The translations under genes and the position numbers were made by a program. Positions 10,187 to 20,205 of a stretch of DNA of 64,000 nt are shown here, piece after piece. The DNA lies in assembly GCA_030789695.1 (NCBI GenBank), contig CM061130.1, positions 10,717,860-10,781,859 on the forward strand, in the 5' to 3' direction. The notes under the pieces were generated by a model. That model did no database searches and was not told the DNA's origin. It saw nothing but the letters and a program-made list of their open reading frames with translations. Origin of the DNA: Scilla litardierei (Eukaryota; Streptophyta; Magnoliopsida; Asparagales; Asparagaceae). How positions within the stretch are numbered: position 1 is the first letter of the stretch; every line of letters begins with the position of its first letter.

Positions 10187-12715
10187 ATGACTAGAAATCA
10201 GTCGGGAGAGTCATCTCTGCCCCCTCGTCGGTCTTCTCGACGAACTTCCGCTCGGAAAAGTGCTCCGCCTTCCTCGTCTTCTTCGGTTAAACGTAAAGGG
10301 GTGTTTCCTCGTCCTGTGCAAAGATCCTCCAGTGGTAATCCCTCTCCATCTCTCTCTTCTTCCTCGTTTGGTAGCATGCATCCTTCCAAAGTCTCGAATT
10401 TTGAGTTGGTGAATTTTTCCCCAATTCTTGAATTCCCCCTTCCCAAAATTCCCGAGGATGATGATGTGTATGATGATGATGAATGCTTTCCTGATCCGGT
10501 TACTATTCAAGACTGGTTCTGGTATTTGAGAAGAACAGGAAAAGAATTGGATCTCTCTTATGTGGATGTATCTCATATTCATTTTAAAGGTCTGATGCGT
10601 AAGAAGATTTTGGGGAAAGTTATGAGCGTGAGAGTTCCTCGAGATAGAAGAGTTGTCATTCGCACCTGGAATCCGACATCTTTTGTTAAAATCTCTGAAT
10701 TTGATGTGATAGACATCTCTGATTCTGAAGACTCCCCAGTGTTTGCTGATTTGCCTAAGTCGAGCGGGACTTCAGGAGCTTCATCGTCTAATTGTCCTTC
10801 TGAGAATCCTGTTGGGCAGGATGATGTGCTGGGAAACAAGGGAGATGTGAAGATAGGTGATCTTGGAGATGAGAAATCGCATGCTGCCCCCTGTCAGGAA
10901 GAGGTTCCTGTCACTGCATCACCCATGTCTGTGGATGAAGGATCTCAGAACATGCTCAATGACCCAAATTGTGATGTGAATGCGTGTCCTCAAAATGTGC
11001 CTGATCCCTCATCTCGAGCTGCTTCTGAGCCTGGAAAAGACTCTGAGATTGTTGACAATGAATGTGCAGACAGTATTAAAGAGTCTTTTCTGAAAGACAT
11101 TGTGGAAGACATGCAACTTGCTGATGATGTGTCACAGAAATTTCAGTCCCAAAATGTCTCTGAAGATCCTGGTTCCACCCCTATGGATTTAGGGTCTGCT
11201 GATATTCCTCAGGATCTTTCCAATCGTTCTGAAACTGGTGTTTGTGAGGTGAAAGTAGTTGCAGATAAGGTCACTACCGATACTGTGTCTGAAAGTGAAA
11301 CTGCTGGCTGTGAGGTAAATATTGATGTCACTATGAAAAAGGGGACCCGCTGTCAAGACTCTACACCTATTGGTGGGGACAATGTGGAACTTAATGTTGA
11401 AACTGAGTTTGAACCTGCTTCCTTCCAGGATGCTAGTGTTGAAGATGTTGTTGCACAAAATGTTGCAACACAGGGTGCTTCACCTGAGGCTTCTGGTCCT
11501 ACTGAACCTCCTTTGTCCTCATTTATGCACAAGGCTCGGACGTACTCTAAGAAGCGATTTGCCTCTTCGGGTAATACTAATGTTTCTCCGTCGAAGAGGC
11601 CTAAAATCTCAACGTCAAGATCCTCTCGTTCTCCATCATTTACCTCTTCGGATGCCTTGAGCAGAATCTTCTTCGACAAAGCCCGCAAGAACCGATGGCC
11701 ATCTTTCTCAGAGCGATCGTTACTCCCTGAAAAGGTTCTGAACATAGCCTCGTTTGACAAGACCCAGATTGCAACTATATTGAAGAATCTCGGCTTGTTC
11801 CATGCAGCCACCTGCTTCAGTTCCTACTATCCGGTGTTAGTCAGAGAATTCTATTGTAATCTATCCAAGTCCGCTGGAGAGGGCTCCTCTCGTTGGTATT
11901 GCAGAAACTATGTTCGGGGCAAGATAATTGCTTTTTCTCCCTCCTCTCTGAATAAATTGTTGGGATGGAAATGTTCCCCATCAGCTCATGCTTATGAAGA
12001 GTCCACAGGGGTCGAGTTTGATAAACTGATTCGAGCTGTTACTGCGGGGAAGCTCCAGAATTGGCCTACGAAATCTTCGGTCTTTCCTTCATCTGCTCTT
12101 ACGACCAAGTTTTTTATTCTCTACAGGATTGCCACGAGGAACTGGCTGCCTACATCAAACGTCTCTGTGGTTACTCGAGATATGTGCAGACTGTTGTTCT
12201 CTGTGGGAACCGCTCAGACTTTTAATTTGGGCCGGATTGTTTTTGACTCTATCCTATCGTTCGCTGAGATATCCTCCTCCGCGACTTCGCTACCACATGG
12301 CGCTCTTATTTCTATGCTGCTCCTAGCTCAAAAAGTGCCTCTGTCCTCATCAGATCTTCCATCCTCTTGTGAGAGTATTTCGTATACGGCAACGTCTGTG
12401 GCCGGAAAAGTGGATGACATCTCTGATTTGGTGCCCGCTCTTCACAATGTGTCTTCAACATCCTCCCCACCTTCTACTAGTGAACCCTCTGCCACAGTGC
12501 CTCCAGCAGCTCAATCTTCTTCACCCTGTCCAGCTCCTAATGCTACTACTTCCTCCGCAAGCACGGTTGACATTCAGTTTCTCGAAACTGCCCTTCAAAA
12601 TATTGATGATCAAATTCTGGTTCTCGAAAGCCAGCGAGTTCTTCTGAATCGCCACAAGGAGCTGCTGCAGAGCAAGCTGTCTTCTCTCCGGGGTGGTCCC
12701 TCCGCAGGTCTCTGA
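10187..12715 (+). CDS. Sirevirus envelope-like protein
   Basis: An intact 842-codon ORF after pol. The start is the first ATG of the frame (10187), followed by a basic Ser/Arg-rich N-terminus (SSRRTSARK). A long acidic, Ser/Pro-rich middle part follows. From about residue 505 to 710 a folded region contains REFYCNL, VRGKIIAFSPSSLNKLLG and TSNVSVVTRDM. These match the pattern I recall for the 'putative plant transposon protein' domain found in many plant retroelements. The C-terminus (about 790-840) is a predicted coiled coil with regular Leu spacing. ORFs at this position define env-carrying Sireviruses; a role in membrane entry has not been shown for the group and is not claimed. No clear membrane segment lies after the ATG. 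Confidence 0.85.
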   Translation: MTRNQSGESSLPPRRSSRRTSARKSAPPSSSSSVKRKGVFPRPVQRSSSGNPSPSLSSSSFGSMHPSKVSNFELVNFSPILEFPLPKIPEDDDVYDDDECFPDPVTIQDWFWYLRRTGKELDLSYVDVSHIHFKGLMRKKILGKVMSVRVPRDRRVVIRTWNPTSFVKISEFDVIDISDSEDSPVFADLPKSSGTSGASSSNCPSENPVGQDDVLGNKGDVKIGDLGDEKSHAAPCQEEVPVTASPMSVDEGSQNMLNDPNCDVNACPQNVPDPSSRAASEPGKDSEIVDNECADSIKESFLKDIVEDMQLADDVSQKFQSQNVSEDPGSTPMDLGSADIPQDLSNRSETGVCEVKVVADKVTTDTVSESETAGCEVNIDVTMKKGTRCQDSTPIGGDNVELNVETEFEPASFQDASVEDVVAQNVATQGASPEASGPTEPPLSSFMHKARTYSKKRFASSGNTNVSPSKRPKISTSRSSRSPSFTSSDALSRIFFDKARKNRWPSFSERSLLPEKVLNIASFDKTQIATILKNLGLFHAATCFSSYYPVLVREFYCNLSKSAGEGSSRWYCRNYVRGKIIAFSPSSLNKLLGWKCSPSAHAYEESTGVEFDKLIRAVTAGKLQNWPTKSSVFPSSALTTKFFILYRIATRNWLPTSNVSVVTRDMCRLLFSVGTAQTFNLGRIVFDSILSFAEISSSATSLPHGALISMLLLAQKVPLSSSDLPSSCESISYTATSVAGKVDDISDLVPALHNVSSTSSPPSTSEPSATVPPAAQSSSPCPAPNATTSSASTVDIQFLETALQNIDDQILVLESQRVLLNRHKELLQSKLSSLRGGPSAGL

Positions 12716-12736
12716 AGTATTTGTCCTTTGGTGGCG

Positions 12737-12748
12737 CAAAAGGGGAGA
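12737..12748 (+). other. Upstream extra polypurine tract
   Basis: CAAAAGGGGAGA appears just after the envelope-like ORF and is repeated exactly at the LTR-adjacent position 13046-13057. Duplicated polypurine tracts are a known Sirevirus trait. This one lies about 310 bp upstream of the functional site. Confidence 0.75.
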
Positions 12749-12779
12749 ATTTATGTGGTATGCTTTGTTCTCTCTCTCT

Positions 12780-12960
12780 CTGATATTTTGTTGGAAGGTT
12801 TGTTGGAAGTTTTGTTGGATACTATGTTGCAAGTTTTGTTGGACATAGTTGGATATTATGTTGGAAGTCTATGCTGGAAGTCTTGTTGGACCTCGTTGGT
12901 CGTTTTGTTGAACATATTGTTGAATGTCGTTGTGTTGGATGTTGAGTGTCTACTGATGAA
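12780..12960 (+). repeat. TTGTTGGA-type degenerate repeats
   Basis: The 3' untranslated region is rich in short, imperfect units of the form TTTTGTTGGAAG, TGTTGGATA and TTGTTGAACAT at irregular 10-25 bp spacing. Similar words occur in the first 150 bp of the LTR (for example GTTGAACAGGTTGTTGGACC). The pattern suggests slippage-driven growth, or a binding-site cluster near the 3' end of the RNA. Confidence 0.6.
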
Positions 12961-13045
12961 ATGTGGCTTCAGGGGTTGTAAAGTTATCAGTAAAGTTATC
13001 AATGACCTTCTCTTCTATCATACCGTATGTTGTGCCACCAAATGA

Positions 13046-13058
13046 CAAAAGGGGAGAT
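13046..13058 (+). other. Polypurine tract of Sirevirus-1
   Basis: CAAAAGGGGAGAT immediately precedes the TG of the 3' LTR, the expected position of the plus-strand primer. Confidence 0.9.
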
Positions 13059-13931
13059 TGTTAGGATATATTCTCTGATCAGTCTTGTATGAGTCTTGTC
13101 ATATGTGGCACTGGAGAATGTTGGATAGGATGATGTCCCTGCCGTATGAAGAAGAGAATGTTGGATGTTTTGTTGAACAGGTTGTTGGACCAGGATATTC
13201 AACAAATATGCTTACTTGCATATCTGGTGCTTTGGTGCTCAATTGTATGCGGAACCGGAGCCTGCGTATTCCGCTATTTTCTATCTTGCTATTCTTGCTG
13301 TTATGGTGGTTATTAACTGATTTATAGTTGATTGTGCATAATCTCTTGCGAATAGGTTGAAGAGAGATTTTCGGCAAATCAATATTTTTGCAACTGCCAC
13401 TTTCGGATCTTTCGGGATCCCCTTCTTGTTGAAGACGGTGCAGTTGTTACTGAAGATAGAATCGAATCTAGGTTTGATTGCTGGTGTGCAGATTGAACCA
13501 AAGATTACGGGGCGTGGCCTTTAAGGCGTGGAATGTTTGGCGGCTAGGGTTGACGCTGAAGTTTAAGAAACCCAAGGATATTCTCCCGGAGGGAGGCCGA
13601 CGGCTGCGACACGCAGGATCAAGGGAGTTGATCGAGTCGGTGGTGCAAGGGGAGCTTGCAGGCAAGGGGAGCTTGCCAAGAATACTTCACGGGGTTGATT
13701 GCGATCATCCCCTCACGGTTTGTTTTTAAGGATGAGAGTGTTCTTCCTTATTAAAGCGTGAATTTGTAGAATTTGTATTCTCCAATCTTTTTAGTGAAGT
13801 ATTCAATTTTCTGGGCGTGGCCCCGTAGATGTAGGTATGCGCACCGAACTGCGATACCAATTCTTGTGTGTCCTTGCATGTTGTGTGCTTTTACGCTGTT
13901 CGCTATATTCTTTACTGCGTACTGAATTTCA
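13059..13931 (+). repeat. 3' LTR of Sirevirus-1
   Basis: An 873-bp partner of 4048-4922. It ends TTTCA and is followed directly by the duplicated target ATTAC at 13932-13936. Confidence 0.95.
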
Positions 13932-13936
13932 ATTAC

Positions 13937-15255
13937 CATCTAAAGTTTATACATCCAGAACGAAGGTATTTTAATGGCCTTTATGCAAAAATCTTAAAGG
14001 ACGTGGTGGATGCAAATGTCCAATGATGGTTGAATAACTTTACTAGCTACATCAACATGGAATCCAAAGCCTTTTGCACGCATTTAAAGGCATGTGTAGT
14101 AATGTTTTGGAAGGCTACCTGCTTATTGGAAATTCACTTAGGCAAAAATGGATATTTCTTTTTCAAATTCAAAGACAAGTGAATACAATTGGGTTGTACA
14201 TGTGTCCTTAGTTTTTTGATGGGTGGCTCACTGTGTTGTGGAAATGGTCACCGAATAGGGTTCATTGGTAACATTTGCTATCTTAAATATAGGTTGTGTT
14301 ATGCAGATATTCTTAGCAAGCAGCTAGCTTTGTTGATGTCCATCTTTATACCACATATGCAGAAGCCTCATGGGAGCAGCTTTCATTCACTACGTTTTTC
14401 AAAGTCGAGACAATGAACTTTTCATTATCAAAAATTGCTATGGAACTTGAAGATGGAGAGAGCATCAATATTGATGTGGAGTGTGAGGGGGTTTTCCTGG
14501 ATGTATGAGGTGAAAGTGTTTTGGACACTATGACTATCATTGTCCAATAGAAGTGGTATGAGTGGAAAAAAGAAAAAAATTTCCAATGACATGCCATCAA
14601 GTCCAAGCGTTAAAGAGGCTTATAATGATATTCCATAATCTAAGTATTGACTAAAAGGTGATGGAAATTTAGGTGACATCATAAGATACAAGCTGAGGAT
14701 AATTCGATGAACACTTCAATTAAAGAGGCAGCATGCCTCTATGTGGGTTGGTCTGCAAGAAAGAATCAGATGACTTTGATCACTTATCATTTCAGTGTCA
14801 TGGGTGTATGAGGAGGACGTGTCTACAAAATCTATTAATGTATGAGGAGGAAGTGTTTACAAAATCTATTAATGTTCATAATGTTGTAGTGACACGTCTT
14901 CTAGATGTAGATGCCACCTTGATAATTACTGAAGAGTATATGAAGTGGGTTTCAGATGATCTTCCTACACTCATTACTGTGAAAAATTCAGAATGACATC
15001 AGTTCATACACAAAGAATCTAATGACAAGATGGATAAAAATAAGGAGGATTGATCAATCACCATCAGATTTATTGAGGAGAACACAACAACAAATAAGGG
15101 AAAGAATTATTTTGGCTTTTGGATGTGATTTTTATAAATGAATGAGCTATAACAATGTATTTGGTTGTGTTATTCTATATGAGTGTGCGATATGCCTTGT
15201 AAAAGAGATAATTTTAATTTCGTATCTTACTTCTAACTTGCAACCTTTCAACTTG
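13937..15255. other. Intergenic, decayed coding-like sequence
   Basis: This continues the sequence interrupted by Sirevirus-1. The first 87 bp stay in frame with the open stretch left of the element. Further coding-like patches occur at 14189-14416 and 14733-14996, each ended by stops and lacking motifs I recognise. The segment may be an old transposon or gene relic. Confidence 0.35.
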
Positions 15256-15770
15256 GGGGATGTTTGGTTCCTCCAAACCCCACTCGAAAATGGGGTTTCA
15301 AGGATGCCACACGGCTTTCCTATTAGATTTCCAGCAATTCTTTCTGTTCCTTGTGTTTGTTTCACTCGAAAATGGGGTTTAAACTGTCCATTTTTGAAAT
15401 CTACTTTAGGTTTTTATCAAATTGTTTTTGAAGCTTTTTGACCAAAAAACATTGGAAGCTGGCACAAAGGGCTTACTAAGTTATTTAACAAGAATCTTCT
15501 ATCTCTCCACCATCTCTCTCTTTAAAATGAATTTTTGAGTTTAATTAGTAATAAAAATACCACCATTCATGCATTTTCTAAAAATGTTCTATTTCTTTTC
15601 TTCCAAAACAAGCAGAAAACTTTTATAAACGTGTTTTCCTTTACACATTTTCTGAATTTTTTTTGAAAAGCAAATGATGGAAAGTGGTTTTTAAGAAATG
15701 CTCAAAAAGGTATTTCTAAGCTATACCAATTTTTCTTTTGAAAATGGGTTTCTAAGAGCCAAACAGCCCC
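15256..15770. mobile_element. MITE candidate with GGGG(A/C)TGTTTGG termini
   Basis: Ends are imperfect inverted repeats: GGGGATGTTTGGTTC on the left and the complement of GGGGCTGTTTGGCTC on the right (13 of 15 match). Near-identical subterminal words (CTCGAAAATGGGGTTT at 15283 and 15365; TGAAAATGGGTTTCTAAG near 15740) occur inside. No gene is present. Flanking duplications are not convincing, so the superfamily is left open; hAT or Harbinger derivatives are possible. Confidence 0.5.
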
Positions 15771-17015
15771 TTAATTACCAGCAATAATGCGAAATTGTTA
15801 CATTTGAAATTATGCTTGTATACTAATTTTGAAAGTCTTATAATTTCCTACATTTCAATATCTTTATATATGTAAGCACAAGTTGAGATTGTTTGAGTCA
15901 TAATTTTAATATTCATAAGTCCAAACACATCCCATTTATATAACAGGCTTGAATTTATAAACCCAAACCCATTTTGACTTAGGTCATAATTAGATGTAAG
16001 GATAAAATGGGCCAATGCCAGACCAATCAAAGGGTGAATCCGGCCACAGCCTAAATTTTTTGAGACTTTAATGCAAGCTTACCTTTAACGATGTGCTTTG
16101 TACAGAGAGGCCATATTTCTAGGCATTTGACCCATCAATGACCTAACTTTTTTACATGCATTTTCAAAGAGTAACAAGATTATTGAATGTATTGAACTTA
16201 AAAAAAATAATTACCAAAATTTCAATGAAATTTATCATAATTTGGTATTAAGTAAAACACTAAGATATAATATCTTCTTACATTATTGCATCCGAATATA
16301 GTTTCAAGGGTTGAATGGTAATGGTTACACGAGTCATGTCCAAGCACGGCCTAATACCGATGCCAGCCAATCATGCCACTTTATTGGCAATGTTTGGCAA
16401 AATGAGTTTGGGCAATAGTAACCTCAATCCCCATCAGACTCTTCCAAACGGATATTTTGGAGCAAAGATCTTAGGAATTGGATAGAATGCGTTTGGTAAT
16501 TTTTAAAAGTATTTTTTACTTTGCCTCTTTTTTGGGACAAACCCCAACTCCAACCGCAGCTTGTCATTAATACTCGGCATACTTCATGATTTATCTGATA
16601 AAAGTCTAAAAATTTGTAACAGCAGACAAGTTTTACATTATGAACACTCGATTCAAAATTCAGAATTCATGTATATTGAATCAAATAATGGATATGTTCA
16701 TACAATTTTTAGTAATAAATTTGGATTGAATAATATATATTGAATCAAATAATGTAAATTGAATGACCACAGTAATAAATTTGGATCAACTTATTTCTTT
16801 GTTATAACTTTCCAGTAAATAATGACTTTTAAAGACATCATAATCCACAATAATGGATATGTTCATAAAATTTTAATAATAAATGAAATATATTCTTTTA
16901 CATATCCTCAAAACCTTTGTAATTTTTTTAAAGAAAAGACTTTATTTTTGAGGTGTTATGTCAAAATATCTAAATTTGAACATCCCTCGACTATATTTAC
17001 TTCTTTCTACAGAGG
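15771..17015. other. AT-rich intergenic DNA
   Basis: No gene is seen. A diverged direct repeat of about 38 bp with the core ATAATGGATATGTTCATA occurs near 16685 and again near 16850; a shorter shared word (AGTAATAAATTTGGAT) lies near 16709 and 16771. Confidence 0.5.
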
Positions 17016-17130
17016 GTAGATTTCAGAAACTCCTCTTAAACTTTACAACATTTCTTAAAAATTCCCCTAAACTATGGAAACACTTAAGGAAACCCCTCGA
17101 ACTTTGCTCGCTTTTTGAAAAAAGTCCATT
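17016..17130 (+). repeat. Left terminal inverted repeat of the MULE
   Basis: The repeat is itself made of about 31-33 bp units of the form GAAAC-CC-CTAAACTT, read three to four times in a row. The same unit style recurs at 18034-18236 inside the element. Confidence 0.65.
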
Positions 17131-18033
17131 GACTTTTCCCTCTGGAAAAGTACACATGGGGTCAACATGATTATTTTATGGGACCGTAATCCCCTTTCTA
17201 TCTCTTTTATGTATGCTATCACATTAACCTATCACTTATTTATTATTTCAATAACTTTTATCTTGATTATGATGGTTGTGTTATGATCTAAGGCACACTC
17301 GCCTATTGGTGACCAAATTTATGGGTGAACAAAGGCAAGTGATGATTTATATTTTTCTTCTGTCGCTTGATTTTGATAAAATAGATGGAAAAACTTGATC
17401 TTTTACTGGTAGGAGAGAGATGTATTCAAGTTCAAGCTCATTATCTTCAAGGACTTGATTCTTTGGTTTGAAAGAATATGTTTGTAGATCCACCATAATG
17501 AAGAACCCAAGTCATCTATTTTGGGATGCCCAAGACGAAAAGGTTGGGATCATGGGTATTTTGAGTGGGTTCCCAATTCTACCATCTATGGGAGGAAGCT
17601 GTTTTAGAACCATCGAAGGAGATGGATGAGATGCTTCCAAAGAAACGAGAAAAGATAACTAATCTAATAGATGAAACAGAAGAAACCAGATTAAGAGATG
17701 ATAGAATGTTTGAAAACCAAGTAATTAGTAGATAAATATAGGAGAGGTTGACGTTTGCAAATTTATGTGTAATTTGTAGGATCCTGGTAGGATTCATGTT
17801 AGGTAAGAAACAATGAATATGTAAGGTGTTGTACTTCTATATACAAAGCTATAAGTATTTCTCTGCTAAGGTAAGTTCCTTTCTGATAATTGAATTTGTA
17901 AAATCGGTTGATCCATAGACTTGCTAATTTTGTTCTCTTTCTAATGTTGTCATGCTGCATTGCAATGAGGGTTGCAATGCTGCCGGCCATGGATGTAGAT
18001 AATCCCTTTTACTTTCTGAGATGTTTGACAGAG

Positions 18034-18236
18034 AACTATCTCAAAACTCCCAAGTGCTTTCTAAGTTTTATCAGGAAACTTCCAATTACTTTCATAGTAC
18101 TTTCAGAAAACCCCTAAATACTGGAATGATATTTTTAGAAAACCCCAAATACTATGTGGATATTTCATAAAAACCCCAATTTATTTTATAGTATTTTCAA
18201 AAAACCACCATAATTTGGAGAATATTTTAAAAACAA
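18034..18236 (+). repeat. Tandem array of about 32-bp units
   Basis: About six imperfect units follow each other, each with CAGAAAACCCCTAAATACT-like sequence followed by an ATATTTT-type tail. The units resemble those in the terminal repeats (TTTCAGAAACTCC). The array may be an internal copy of terminal-repeat sequence or a transposase-binding cluster. Confidence 0.65.
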
Positions 18237-18260
18237 ACACATTCAAAAATTAGGCTTTTG

Positions 18261-18335
18261 CATTCCAGAAAAATCCAACACATTCCAGGAAAATACAACA
18301 CATCCCACACATTACAAAAAATCCAACACATTCCA
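18261..18335 (+). repeat. Short 20-bp tandem repeat
   Basis: The unit ATTCCAGAAAAATCCAACAC is repeated three to four times with substitutions and a short partial copy. Confidence 0.65.
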
Positions 18336-18879
18336 ATATTCAATGTACTTTTCTTTCCTGTTATCTTTTCTCAAACATGCCTTCAATAGATTAGGTGTTA
18401 GCATTGGCACACAACTTGCAAAAAAGAAGCAATATATGCTGGCATACGCCATATGAACAAAAATAATCTAGCAACAATATTGCTACAACCTACATTGCTT
18501 AGTCCCAATGGGCAATGTTTACAACCTAATAGATCACAACTGTGAAGTGCATAGCCATCTGATAGGAAATAGTTCATAAACCATTAACAGAGTACATGTA
18601 ATGGTTATCAACTTCAACAAGTACACCAGCTTATAGTTCACAATTCAAGTAACAATGAAAATTTCACAAGTAAATAGAGTTCTTGGTTTGGTTTGCATGG
18701 CACAAAACAAGCAAACACCATATGCAATTTAAACATTTGAAGACTAAGTAGGAATTGTTGCTTTACCCTCACCATGTGATGTTTGGGATGAGTTTTGCAA
18801 ATGTACCACTAAATGTCATTATACTGCACAAGCATAATGTGTAAGATGACAACATGAACAAAATACAATACTGTAGCTT

Positions 18880-19575
18880 TCTTCAAGGGCGGTCTTATAT
18901 ATCTAGAGATAACTCTCTTGAATCTACTTCTTGTGCCCATTGTAGCTCCTTACAAATGCATATCTACTCTAACTTGATTTTTTGCTGTCTGATTAGACGG
19001 TTGTTGTTGTTGTTTACGAGGGTGTTCACCGTTAATCCTCATCTCAGCACCAATAGTTATGCCAGAACCTCCACCACTTTGCAAATTAGTAGTCTCCATT
19101 CCTTCATTCCTCTTGTACATAAGCACACCCCCTTATGTATAGCAGATTGCTTCAATTTGTACTAATGCAAAAACCATCCCCCTCTCCAACATTAGCTCAT
19201 TTAGATCCTTTTGAGCATCGTACTTCGGCCATTGAACTTCAAAGTTGATATCATTTAATTGCACCAAGCTATGCAAGGTCTAACTGTCATCACAGTCTGA
19301 TTCAATATTATCCAAATTGAGGTTGCATTTATCTCTACCTAATATTTCAACATTCTTATACTTCTTAGGTCTTCCTTTGTTAGCATTTACCTTCTTAGTT
19401 TCAGTTACTTCAACTTCAGCATATACCTTCATCTACCCATCCTCCATCTTTACCAACTACAACATCATCAGCTACAGTATCTTTATGTATATCTGCGCCT
19501 TCAACATTTTCCCTATCTACATCTTCTCCAAATTCTTTAGTTCTAATATCATTAGTTTTAGATTTGGATTTTCTG
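18880..19575 (-). pseudogene. MuDR-type transposase remnant
   Basis: Read on the minus strand, the segment starts with an acidic stretch (SKTNDIRTKEFGEDVDREN), then GRPKKYKNVEILGRDK. A MuDR DNA-binding-like block follows, with WPKYDAQKDLNELMLERG and then MVFALVQIEAICYT. TAA interrupts at 19133-19135, followed by GGVLMYKRNEGMET. A frameshift lies near 19425. This matches the recalled pattern of plant MULE N-termini (a Gly-x-x-Phe box, an Ala-Ile box, then a Lys-Arg-Asn-Glu box). The catalytic DDE and zinc-knuckle parts are missing, because the remaining sequence passes straight into a Gln-rich tail. The element cannot encode its own transposase. Confidence 0.55.
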
Positions 19576-19754
19576 GTGATAGATTATAGGGTTTGTTTGA
19601 GGGGTAAAAGAGGGATTTTTGTGGAGAAAACACCCCCGGAAAGCCAAAAATCACATATTTGCTCCTAAAGCTCCCGCGCGCCTCCTCCGCTGATAGGTGA
19701 TAGTCATAGTCGTATCATTTGGCTCCATCTTTCTGATGCGTTCCGCTAGGGTTT

Positions 19755-20205
19755 TGATGGTAAACAGGAGATTTTTATTGCACAAATCAGATCTGAAATT
19801 CTAAAAGCCTTACTACAAAACAAAACAACTACTTGCTAAATAAATCCTACGAATTGATAGAACAACTCACTTGAGATTACTCTAAGGGAAATAGGAAAAT
19901 TCCTAATACAAATTATCTAGGGATTAAACAAATAAACTAAAGAAAGTTCTCTCAATTTTTGCATCCTTTCTAGGGCCGGCTCAACCCCTTTTAAATAGAA
20001 AACTCCCCTATTTGTTATTTTACTCAAATATCCCTCCACCCAAAAATCAGCCACATCACTTTCTCTGCATCTCCTCTAGCTCTATTCCATTGCATTAACT
20101 CCTTATCAACCCCTTCATTACTTGGATAATAATTACTATCATTGTCATTGTCTTCTTCTACACCCCCACTTCCCTCTATTAGTTTCCTTATTTTTCTTCC
20201 TAACA
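19755..20205 (-). repeat. LTR-like segment inside the MULE
   Basis: On the minus strand it starts TGTTAGGAAG, has a TATA-like CTATTTAAAAGGGG near 19990-20003, a possible AATAAAA signal near 19775, and ends CCATCA. These fit a short solo LTR of about 451 bp. Flanking 5-mers do not match, so the call is tentative. No coding sequence is present. Confidence 0.35.

Larger units (their letters stand above)
4048..13931 (+). mobile_element. Sirevirus-1, Copia LTR retrotransposon
   Basis: A near-complete 9.9-kb element flanked by identical 5-bp duplications ATTAC (4043-4047 and 13932-13936). The order is LTR, iMet-type primer site, gag-pol, envelope-like ORF, polypurine tract, LTR. Protease, integrase, reverse transcriptase, RNase H is the Copia order. 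The long gag with two CCHC knuckles, the envelope-like ORF after pol and the duplicated polypurine tract place it in the Sirevirus group. The LTRs differ at roughly 15-20 positions by eye (about 98% identical), so the insertion is recent. The only coding lesion I see is an in-frame TGA in integrase at 7676-7678. Confidence 0.95.

Noticed and set aside
18854..19589. Plus-strand open frames across the MULE transposase remnant
   Set aside because: The coding signal is on the minus strand (MuDR-like blocks). Plus-strand frames are shadows without motifs.
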